A stretch of DNA of 64,000 nt from the NCBI GenBank assembly GCA_018710845.1, contig DVJB01000041.1:1-64000 (forward strand). Reading direction: 5' to 3'. The stretch is from Candidatus Onthomonas avicola (GTDB lineage Bacteria > Bacillota > Clostridia > Oscillospirales > Oscillospiraceae). A program made the position numbers and the translations under genes. How positions within the stretch are numbered: position 1 is the stretch's first letter; the number at the start of each line of letters is the position of its first letter. Shown here one piece after another: positions 44,215 to 51,839 of this stretch. Below the pieces are notes generated by a model that worked only from the letters and a program-made list of their open reading frames with translations, was not told the DNA's origin and searched no databases.

Positions 44215-45447
44215 ATGATGGAACATGTGCGCTGCGCCAAGTGCATCTCCTGCGGCCGCGAGTGGGAGGCAAAGCCGGACATCACCACCTGCCCAGACTG
44301 CGGCGGCCTGCTGGACATTCAGTATGACTATGACACCATCGCCCGCGCGGTGAACCGTGAGACAATGGCCCGCCGCCCGGAGCGGTCAATGTGGCGCTAT
44401 CTGGAGTATCTGCCGGTGCGCGGCATGGGTAGCCGGCCCCGCCTGCGGGTGGGCTGGTCCCCCTTCTATGAGGCAGAGCGCCTGGCAAAGGTCCTGGGCC
44501 TGCGCAAGCTCTACATCAAGGACGACGGCATCAACCCCACCGCCAGCCTGAAGGATCGCGCCTCCGCCATGGCGGTGGTCAAGGCGGAGGAGGCGGGGGC
44601 GGAGATCATCGCCTGCTCCTCCACCGGCAACGCGGCCTCCTCCCTGGCGGGCAACGCGGCGGCGGCGGGCTTTCCGACCTATATCTTCGTCCCCTCCCGC
44701 GCGCCGAAGGGGAAGGTATCCCAGTTGATGATCTTCGGCGCACACGTCATCAGCGTCCAGGGCAGCTATGAGGAGACCTTCCGCCTCTCCCAGGAGGCGA
44801 TCGAGCGCTACGGCTGGTATAACCGCAACGCGGCGATCAACCCCTACCTGATGGAGGGCAAGAAGACGGTCGCCCTGGAGATCGCCGAGCAGCTCGACTG
44901 GCAGATGACGGACTACGTCGCCCTCTCCGTCGGGGACGGCTGCACCATTGCCGGGGTGTGGAAGGGGTTCTGCGATCTCTATGCCACCGGGATGATCGAC
45001 CGCCTGCCCCGCCTGATCAGCGTGCAGGCGGAGGGCTGCTGCCCGCTCAACCGCGCGATCGCCACCGGCGAGCCGTGGCAGCCGATGGAGGAGAACACCC
45101 TCGCCGACTCCATCGCCGTCGGCGTCCCGCGCAACGCGGACAAGGCCCTGCGCGCCATCCGCGATTCCCATGGCGTGGTGGTCAACGTCTCAGACGAGGA
45201 GATTCTGGCCGCCGCGCGTCTGCTCGGCCGCACCGCCGGCGTGTTCGGCGAGCCGGCCGGCGTGGCGGGGACGGCGGGCGTGAAAAAGGCCCTGGAGCTC
45301 GGCCTCATTCCGCCGGATGCCTCGGTGGTGAGCATCGTCACCGGCAACGGCCTGAAGGACACGCCCAACGCCATCCGCGCCGCCGGCGAGCCGGTGACCA
45401 TTCGTCCCGACCTCGACGAGCTGCTCGCCGTGATGGAGCGGCTGTGA
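44215..45447 (+). CDS. Threonine synthase-like PLP enzyme
   Basis: 410 aa. N-terminal zinc ribbon (C10, C13, C26, C29), then fold type II PLP domain: Schiff-base K113 in NPTASLKDRAS, CSSTGNAASSLAGNA and SVGDGCTIAG. These are the features of the ThrC class that converts O-phosphohomoserine to threonine. Neither hom nor thrB is near, and it shares a transcript with the preceding PLP enzyme in the YgeW cluster, so a catabolic role in that pathway is as likely as threonine synthesis. Start ATG 44215 behind AAGGAG. Confidence 0.85.
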   Translation: MMEHVRCAKCISCGREWEAKPDITTCPDCGGLLDIQYDYDTIARAVNRETMARRPERSMWRYLEYLPVRGMGSRPRLRVGWSPFYEAERLAKVLGLRKLYIKDDGINPTASLKDRASAMAVVKAEEAGAEIIACSSTGNAASSLAGNAAAAGFPTYIFVPSRAPKGKVSQLMIFGAHVISVQGSYEETFRLSQEAIERYGWYNRNAAINPYLMEGKKTVALEIAEQLDWQMTDYVALSVGDGCTIAGVWKGFCDLYATGMIDRLPRLISVQAEGCCPLNRAIATGEPWQPMEENTLADSIAVGVPRNADKALRAIRDSHGVVVNVSDEEILAAARLLGRTAGVFGEPAGVAGTAGVKKALELGLIPPDASVVSIVTGNGLKDTPNAIRAAGEPVTIRPDLDELLAVMERL

Positions 45448-45472
45448 CAGTACCCGATTCATACCAACAATC

Positions 45473-45508
45473 AGCCCGGAGCGCTGCGATAGCGCTCCGG
45501 GCTTTTGT
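45473..45508 (+). terminator. Terminator after the threonine synthase-like gene
   Basis: A 13-bp perfect stem (AGCCCGGAGCGCT with AGCGCTCCGGGCT), loop GCGAT, then TTTTG. It faces the end of the histidine kinase gene. Confidence 0.85.
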
Positions 45509-45553
45509 ATCTCCGACAGATATGGCGGATGGGGCACGTCCGTCCGGTCCCCG

Positions 45554-46798
45554 TCAGGGCAGACGCCTGCTTCGGGAGTCTTGCCGTTGTTCCGGCGCGC
45601 AGGGCAGGCGAAGCTCACAGAGGAAACACCCCTCTCCGCCGGAGAAACGGGCCGTGCCGCCGTGGGAACGGGCAATCTGGGCTACCAGCTTCAGGCCGGT
45701 ACCGTGCGGCGGGCCGCCGTCCGCCGGCGGGCGCTCGGGAGACGGGATGCGCGCCGGCGCTCCCGTCCCGCGGCTCTCCACCCAGAGCGTACACCAGCTG
45801 CCACGCCAGCGCGCGCCCAGCGTGATGGCGCAGCCGTCTGGGTTGTGCCGTACGCAGTTGTTGAGCAGATTGTCCAGCGCGCGGCTGAGCAGGGACACGT
45901 CCCCCTTCAGCGGCGGGCCAGGCGGGTCGGGCAGGTCGATGTCCAGACGATAGCGCTCCTCCAGCCCGCGGTTATAGAGGTCCGCCGCCGCCTGGCGCAG
46001 CAGCGCGCCGGGCATCACCTCCGTCCGGCGCAGCGGCTGCATCTCATAGTCCAAGCGCATGGTCAGATTCAGATCGTTGACCAGCGTGCGGATGGCCTCG
46101 CTCTGGCTGCGGATGATGCCCGCCTGCCGCCGCCGGGCGAGCGGGAGAGCGTCATCCTCTTCCAACTGCACGGCATAGCCCATGACGATGCTCAGCGGCG
46201 TCCGGATATCGTGGGAGATGCCGTTGATCCAGTCCGAGCGGGCCGCGTCCCGCTGGCGCTGCTCGGCGCGGAACCAGCGGCGCAGCAGCAGGGCGGAGAA
46301 GGCGAGCACACAGCCCAAAATCAGCAGCAGGCTGCCGCCGATCCACAGCGGCAGCTGGCGCACGATGCGCAGCGGCAGATAGAAATTCAGCCGCCAGAGG
46401 CTCTCCTTTGCGCTGCCCACCACCAACAGCCCGTCCTCCCGGATACGGGTAAAGACGGGGTAATCCGCCAGATACCAGCGGCTGAAGGCGGCCACATCGC
46501 TCAGGCCGTACTGCTCCGGTACGTCCAGCGGCTTTTCAAATTGCCAGAGCACCTGGCCGTCCTCTCCGATCAGGATGGTCCAGAGGTCATGTGCCGAGAG
46601 ATACGCGCCCTCCGTAAAGGTATAGCCTCCCTCTGTGGCGGTCAGGCCCCGGGAGAGCTGGTCGAGCGGCACGCCCCAGGCGTCCACTTGCCTGCCCGTG
46701 GCAAAGACGATGCCCAGCAGCGCCCCCAGGCTCAGCACGAGCACCAGCCCCACCGCCCCGGTCAGCACGGCGGCGGCGCGCAGGACGGAGCGCCTCAC
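45554..46798 (-). CDS. Two-component sensor histidine kinase
   Basis: 414 aa with two transmembrane helices (about 8-30 and 150-172) around an extracellular sensor of about 120 residues. The phospho-acceptor is H196 in GISHDIRTPLS; the N box is LDNLLNNCVRHN. The G box is short (HGTGLKLVAQIARSHGG) and the C-terminal tail is basic. Signal unknown. It overlaps the response regulator by 4 bases. Confidence 0.9.
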   Translation of the reverse strand: MRRSVLRAAAVLTGAVGLVLVLSLGALLGIVFATGRQVDAWGVPLDQLSRGLTATEGGYTFTEGAYLSAHDLWTILIGEDGQVLWQFEKPLDVPEQYGLSDVAAFSRWYLADYPVFTRIREDGLLVVGSAKESLWRLNFYLPLRIVRQLPLWIGGSLLLILGCVLAFSALLLRRWFRAEQRQRDAARSDWINGISHDIRTPLSIVMGYAVQLEEDDALPLARRRQAGIIRSQSEAIRTLVNDLNLTMRLDYEMQPLRRTEVMPGALLRQAAADLYNRGLEERYRLDIDLPDPPGPPLKGDVSLLSRALDNLLNNCVRHNPDGCAITLGARWRGSWCTLWVESRGTGAPARIPSPERPPADGGPPHGTGLKLVAQIARSHGGTARFSGGEGCFLCELRLPCAPEQRQDSRSRRLP

Positions 46799-47490
46799 CG
46801 CCGCTCCTCCCGCACCAGCCGGTAGCCGAGGCCGCGCACGGTGAGCAGCCAGCGCGGATGAGAGGGGTCCTCCTCAATCTTCTCGCGCAGGCGGCGGACA
46901 TGGACCATCAGGGTGTTCTCATAGCCCACCAGCACCCCGTCCCAGAGCGCGGCGCAGAGGGCGTCCACCGTGACGATGTTGCCCCGGTTGGCCCAGAGCT
47001 TTTTGAGCAGGGCATACTCCTTTGCCGTGAGGGTGACCTCCCCGTCCGGGCGGACCACGGTGCCGCTGCCCCAGTGGATCTCGACCGGGCCGAGGCGGGC
47101 CACCTCGCCCGACCGATCCGCGCCGTACACCCGGCGAAGCACCGCCGCCAGGCGCAGCAGCAGCTCCTGGGGGAGAAAGGGCTTGGTGATATAGTCATCC
47201 GCCCCCAGGCCCAGGCCGCGCAGCCGCGCCTCGTCCTCGTCGCGGGCGGAGAGGAAGAGGACGGGCACATCCACCTCCCGCCGCAGCTCCCGCAGCAGGG
47301 CAAAGCCGTCCCCATCCGGGAGCATCACGTCGAGCAGAATCCCGTCCGGCGGGGTGAGCGCGCAGCGCTGCAGCGCCTCGGAACAGCTGTGCGCCGTCTG
47401 GACCTGATATCCCTCCCGTTCCAGGATGCCGCGCACCATGTCGCACAGCGTCGGCTCATCGTCCACTACCAGTATGGTATAGGGTCTCAT
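46795..47490 (-). CDS. OmpR-family response regulator
   Basis: 231 aa. Receiver domain with VVDDEPTLC, phospho-acceptor Asp in LLDVMLPDGDG, Ser/Thr in FLSARDED and K in DYITKPF. C-terminal winged helix: LTAKEYALLKKLWANRGNIV, then TLMVHVRRLREKIEEDP. Start ATG 47490 behind AGAGGTGG. It is divergent from the MarR-ABC operon, which could be a target (inference). Confidence 0.93.
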   Translation of the reverse strand: MRPYTILVVDDEPTLCDMVRGILEREGYQVQTAHSCSEALQRCALTPPDGILLDVMLPDGDGFALLRELRREVDVPVLFLSARDEDEARLRGLGLGADDYITKPFLPQELLLRLAAVLRRVYGADRSGEVARLGPVEIHWGSGTVVRPDGEVTLTAKEYALLKKLWANRGNIVTVDALCAALWDGVLVGYENTLMVHVRRLREKIEEDPSHPRWLLTVRGLGYRLVREERR

Positions 47491-47521
47491 ACGTCCACCT
47501 CTCTTTGCTTTCAGCCTCTCT

Positions 47522-47549
47522 ATTATAGCATCCACCGCGGATGTTTGCA
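47522..47549 (-). promoter_or_regulatory. Promoter of the two-component system
   Basis: Minus-strand TGCAAA (47544-47549), 16-bp spacer, consensus TATAAT (47522-47527), 31 bases before the response regulator start. Confidence 0.6.
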
Positions 47550-47650
47550 GCAGCAGGCGCCGAGACGTAAGGTAATCTTCAGGCGCTCCCCGTGCGCGGG
47601 CCCGCTGCCTTGACCGGAAAGGCGTGAGGCTCCCTTGGACAGTTTGTCTC

Positions 47651-47707
47651 TTGACGGCGTGCGGGCGGCTGGCTATAATGAGAGCCGTCGATTGTTGACA
47701 TATCAAC
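47651..47707 (+). promoter_or_regulatory. MarR-ABC operon promoter and operator
   Basis: TTGACG (47651-47656), 17-bp spacer, TATAAT (47674-47679), near consensus. Just downstream of the expected start site is the perfect palindrome GTTGA-CATA-TCAAC (47694-47707), placed to let the MarR protein repress its own operon. Confidence 0.8.
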
Positions 47708-47734
47708 TTTTTGCGTTGAGAGGAGGCGCTGGGC

Positions 47735-48187
47735 ATGAGCTATCCCCTGCACACCCTGCTGCACCGCACGGCCCACAGCCAGCAGAATTATCTCCGGCCC
47801 TATCTGCGCCGGCTGGGGCTCTCCCCCGGGCAGCCGAAGGTGCTGCGCAGCCTGGAGCTGTTGGGCGTGTGCTCCCAGCGGGAGCTGGCCGAGCTGTGCG
47901 GGGTGGACCCCGCCGCCATCAGCCGGACGCTGGAGCGCATGGAGCGCGCGGGACTGCTCACGCGCGAGGCCTCCGCGTCCGACCGGCGCACCGGCCAGGT
48001 CCGCCTGACGGAGCAGGGGCACCGGGCCTTCCGGGCCTGGGAGGCGGAGTGCGCGGCGCTGGAGGAGCGGATGTTTTCCGGCTTCTCCCCGGCCGAGCGC
48101 GCGCAGCTGGCCGGATATCTCACCCGGGCCTGGCACAACATGGGGGGCCGGCTGCCGGAGGACCTTGCGGGGAGGGAAAAACGATGA
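47735..48187 (+). CDS. MarR-family transcriptional regulator
   Basis: 150-aa winged-helix repressor (CSQRELAELCGVDPAAISRT then LERMERAGLLTREASASDRR). It is first in an operon with two ABC half-exporters and overlaps the first by 4 bases. MarR proteins in this position are usually relieved by the drug or metabolite the pump removes. The palindrome 28 bp upstream is its likely operator. Confidence 0.93.
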   Translation: MSYPLHTLLHRTAHSQQNYLRPYLRRLGLSPGQPKVLRSLELLGVCSQRELAELCGVDPAAISRTLERMERAGLLTREASASDRRTGQVRLTEQGHRAFRAWEAECAALEERMFSGFSPAERAQLAGYLTRAWHNMGGRLPEDLAGREKR

Positions 48188-49920
48188 GCGATTTGGCCTA
48201 TCTCTGGCCCTATCTGAGGCGGCACCGGAGAGATCTGGCGCTGGCGGTCGGCCTGATTTTGGTGGAGACCGTCTTTGAGATGGTGATTCCGCTGCTGATG
48301 ACCGGCATTGTGGACTACGGCGTGCCCAACCGGGACCTGGGCTATCTGCTGCGCCAGGGCGGGTGGATGGTCCTGTGCGCGCTGCTCGCGCTGGTCACCG
48401 GCCTGCTCTACGCCCGTTACGCCGCGCGCACGGCCTATGGCTTTGGCGCGGACCTGCGCCGGGCACAGTTTGAGCAGATGCAGTCGTACGACTTCGCCAA
48501 CCTCGACCGCTTCTCCTCTGCGTCCCTGGTCACGCGGATGACGACGGATGTGACCGTGATGCAGAACGCCATCAGCGGAGGGTTGCGCCCTCTCGTGCGC
48601 AGCCCGGTCATGCTCGGCCTGGGCATCGCCCTCTCCTTTTTCCTCAACCCACGTCTGGCGGTGGTCTTTCTCGTCAGCGCGCCCGTGCTCGGCGTGATCC
48701 TCGCGCTCATCGTCCGCAAGGTCGGGCCGCTCTACGGCCGGCAGCAGCGGGCGGTGGACGCGCTCAACAGCCGGGTGCGCGAGTGCCTGACGGCGATCCG
48801 GGCGGTCAAGGCCTTTGTGCGCGGAGAATATGAGCAGGAGCAGTTCGACGCGGTGAACCGCGAGCTCACCGATGTGAGTCGGGAGACCTTCCGCCACGCG
48901 GTGCTCAACCTGCCGGCCTTTCAGCTGGTGATGTACGCCGTCGTGGTGGCCATCCTCTGGCAGGGCGGACGGATGATTCTGATCGGCGGTATGACAGTGG
49001 GCGACCTGACCGCCTTTCTCAGCTATGTCTTGCAAGTGATGAACTCCCTCATGCTGATCTCCAACGTCTTTCTAATGCTCACCCGGTCGCTGGCCAGTGC
49101 CCGGCGCATCCGCGAGGTCCTGGAGGAGCGGCCGGAGCTGGCCGACCCGGCCGAGCCGGTGGAGGAGGTCCCGGACGGGCGAGTGGAGCTGCGCGACGTC
49201 TCTTTCCGCTACCATCAGGACGCGGAGCACGACGCGCTCTCCCACGTGACCCTCACCATCCCGGCCGGGCAGACGGTGGGCATCATCGGCGGCACCGGCT
49301 CGGCCAAGACGACGCTGGTCCAGCTCATCCCGCGCCTGTACGAGGCGACGGAGGGCACCGTGCTCGTCGGGGGACATCCCGTCCAGGACTACCCGCTCTC
49401 CGTCCTGCGCGACGCAGTGGGGATTGTGCTGCAAAAAAACGTCCTCTTTGCCGGCACGGTGCGGGAAAACCTCCGCTGGGGCGACCCGGAGGCGGACGAC
49501 GCGGCGCTCTGGGCGGCCTGCCGCCAGGCGGGGGCGGAGGAGTTTCTGCGCCGGATGCCGGACGGGCTGGACACCCGCCTGGAGCAGGGCGGCGTGAACC
49601 TCTCCGGAGGGCAGCGGCAGCGGCTGTGTATCGCGCGCACCCTGCTCAAGCGGCCGCGCGTGCTCATTTTTGACGACTCCACCAGCGCGGTGGACACTGC
49701 CACTGCCGCGCGCATCCGCCGTGCCCTCGCCGGGCTGCAGGGCGTGACCAAGATCATCATCGCCCAACGGATCATCTCGGTGATGGAGGCCGACCAGATC
49801 GTCATTCTGGACGACGGGAAGGTGCACGCGGTGGGGAACCACGCGTCCCTGCTCGCGTCCGACCCGATCTATCAGGAGATCTATCACTCCCAGCAGAGAG
49901 GAGGCATCCAAGATGGCTAA
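48184..49920 (+). CDS. ABC exporter half with degenerate catalytic site
   Basis: 578 aa: six-helix exporter domain (residues 15-310) plus one ATPase domain. Walker A reads GGTGSAKTT (Ala in place of the usual Gly), signature LSGGQRQRLCIARTL, and Walker B is VLIFDDSTSAVD, where Asp replaces the catalytic Glu. That change is the mark of the inactive-site partner in heterodimeric exporters such as BmrC/BmrD. Its partner follows with an 8-base overlap. Confidence 0.92.
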   Translation: MSDLAYLWPYLRRHRRDLALAVGLILVETVFEMVIPLLMTGIVDYGVPNRDLGYLLRQGGWMVLCALLALVTGLLYARYAARTAYGFGADLRRAQFEQMQSYDFANLDRFSSASLVTRMTTDVTVMQNAISGGLRPLVRSPVMLGLGIALSFFLNPRLAVVFLVSAPVLGVILALIVRKVGPLYGRQQRAVDALNSRVRECLTAIRAVKAFVRGEYEQEQFDAVNRELTDVSRETFRHAVLNLPAFQLVMYAVVVAILWQGGRMILIGGMTVGDLTAFLSYVLQVMNSLMLISNVFLMLTRSLASARRIREVLEERPELADPAEPVEEVPDGRVELRDVSFRYHQDAEHDALSHVTLTIPAGQTVGIIGGTGSAKTTLVQLIPRLYEATEGTVLVGGHPVQDYPLSVLRDAVGIVLQKNVLFAGTVRENLRWGDPEADDAALWAACRQAGAEEFLRRMPDGLDTRLEQGGVNLSGGQRQRLCIARTLLKRPRVLIFDDSTSAVDTATAARIRRALAGLQGVTKIIIAQRIISVMEADQIVILDDGKVHAVGNHASLLASDPIYQEIYHSQQRGGIQDG

Positions 49921-51769
49921 ACCGGTGAACGCCAAACGGCCGGAACACCTCGGCCGGACAGTGCGCAATCTGCTCTCCTACCTCGGACGGCACAAATTCC
50001 TCCTCGCGCTGGTGGGCGTGCTGGCCGCAGTGAGCGCGCTGGCCAATCTGCTCGGCACCTATATGATCCGCCCCATCGTCAATCAGGTGACGGAGGGCGG
50101 CTCTCTGAGCGCGCTGGCGCGCGGCGTGGCGGTGACCGCCGCGATCTACGCCGCGGGCGCGCTGGCCACACTGGGCTATACCCAGGTGATGGTCCGCGCG
50201 GCGCAGAAGGTGCTCAGCGATATCCGGCGCGACCTCTATGCGCATCTGCAGACCCTGCCGCTCTCCTTCTTTGACGGCGAGCGGCGCGGCGATCTGATGA
50301 GCCTGTTTACCAACGACGTGGATACCATCTCGGACGCGCTCAACAACAGTTTTTCCGCCCTCATCCAGAACTTTATCCAGCTTGTGGGAACATTGATCCT
50401 GCTCTTTGTGCTCAACTGGCAGCTCTCACTCGTGGTGACGGCGGGGTATCTGGCCATGTTCCTCTACATCCGCTACAGCGGCAAGCGCAGCAAGTATTAC
50501 TTCCAGCGCCAGCAGGAGCATCTGGGGGAGCTGGACGCCTATATCGAGGAGATGGCCGCCGGGCAGAAGGTGGTCAAAGTCTTTAACCATCAGCAGGCCA
50601 GCCTGGAGGGCTTTCTCACGCGCAACGACGCGCTGCGCGAGGCGGGGACGCGGGCGCAGGCCTATGCCTCCACCATGATTCCCGCCGTGGTCAGCATCTC
50701 CTACGTCAATTACGCCGTCATCGCCGTGCTCGGCGCGCTTCTGGTCATCTGGGGGCAGTCGGATGTGGGGAGCCTGGCGAGCTATCTCGTCTTTGTGCGC
50801 CAGTCGGCCATGCCGATCAACCAGTTTACGCAGCAGGGCAACTTCCTGCTCGCGGCGCTGGCGGGCGCGGAGCGCATCTTCGACGTGATGGCCCGTCCGC
50901 CGGAGCAGGACGCCGGCACCGTCACCCTGGTCAACGTCCGTCCGGGGCGGGACGGCGCGCTCGTCCCCTGCCGGGAGAAGACCGGCCAGTGGGCCTGGCG
51001 GGACACCGCCGACCCGTCTGCCCCTCTCGTCCCGCTGCGGGGGGATGTGCGCTTTCACAACGTCACCTTTGGCTACCGTCCGGGGCAGACGGTGCTCCAC
51101 GACGTCTCCTTCTACGCAAAGCCCGGGCAGAAGATCGCCTTTGTCGGCTCCACCGGGGCGGGGAAGACCACCATCACCAACCTCATCAACCGCTTTTACG
51201 ACATCTCAGGCGGCGAGATCACCTACGACGGGATCGACATCGGCCGCATTCGCAAGGAGGACCTGCGCCGCAGCCTGGGAATGGTGCTCCAAGACGCGCA
51301 CCTGTTCACCGGCACGGTGGCGGAGAATATCCGCTTTGGCAAGTTGGACGCCACACGGGAGGAGATCGAGCGGGCCGCGGAGATCGCCAACGCAGACTCC
51401 TTTATCCGCCGCCTGCCGCAGGGCTATGACACCATGGTGACCGGAGATGGGGCCAACCTCTCCCAGGGGCAGCGGCAGCTGCTCACCATCGCCCGGGCGG
51501 CGGTGGCCGACCCACCGGTGCTTATCCTGGACGAGGCGACCAGCTCGGTGGACACCCGCACCGAGGCGCTGATTGAGAAAGGGATGGACCGGCTGATGGA
51601 GGGGCGGACCGTCTTCGTCATCGCGCACCGGCTCTCCACCGTGCGAAATGCCAACGCGATTCTCGTGCTCGAGCACGGCCGCGTCGTCGAGCGCGGCGAC
51701 CACGACGACCTGCTGGCACAGAGGGGTGTGTATTACCAGCTCTATCACGGAATGAGTGAGCTGTCATAA
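49913..51769 (+). CDS. ABC exporter half with intact catalytic site
   Basis: 618 aa, exporter domain then ATPase domain: Walker A GSTGAGKTT, signature LSQGQRQLLTIARA, Walker B VLILDEATSSVD with catalytic Glu, and H-loop IAHRLSTV. A 45-residue insert before Walker A (about 330-375, VNVRPGRDGALVPCREKTGQ onward) is typical of this multidrug-type partner. Together with the previous gene it should form a heterodimeric exporter; substrate unknown. Confidence 0.93.
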   Translation: MAKPVNAKRPEHLGRTVRNLLSYLGRHKFLLALVGVLAAVSALANLLGTYMIRPIVNQVTEGGSLSALARGVAVTAAIYAAGALATLGYTQVMVRAAQKVLSDIRRDLYAHLQTLPLSFFDGERRGDLMSLFTNDVDTISDALNNSFSALIQNFIQLVGTLILLFVLNWQLSLVVTAGYLAMFLYIRYSGKRSKYYFQRQQEHLGELDAYIEEMAAGQKVVKVFNHQQASLEGFLTRNDALREAGTRAQAYASTMIPAVVSISYVNYAVIAVLGALLVIWGQSDVGSLASYLVFVRQSAMPINQFTQQGNFLLAALAGAERIFDVMARPPEQDAGTVTLVNVRPGRDGALVPCREKTGQWAWRDTADPSAPLVPLRGDVRFHNVTFGYRPGQTVLHDVSFYAKPGQKIAFVGSTGAGKTTITNLINRFYDISGGEITYDGIDIGRIRKEDLRRSLGMVLQDAHLFTGTVAENIRFGKLDATREEIERAAEIANADSFIRRLPQGYDTMVTGDGANLSQGQRQLLTIARAAVADPPVLILDEATSSVDTRTEALIEKGMDRLMEGRTVFVIAHRLSTVRNANAILVLEHGRVVERGDHDDLLAQRGVYYQLYHGMSELS

Positions 51770-51774
51770 TGGAT

Positions 51775-51825
51775 GCGGCCCTGCACGTGATTTCACGCGC
51801 AGGGCCGCTGTCTGTTTACTTTGCC
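51775..51825 (+). terminator. Terminator after the ABC operon
   Basis: GCGGCCCTGC pairs with GCAGGGCCGC, extended by CGTG/CACG after a mismatch, followed by TGTCTGTTTACTTT. It faces the end of the transglutaminase-like gene. Confidence 0.75.
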
Positions 51826-51839
51826 GATGGAACGGTCTT

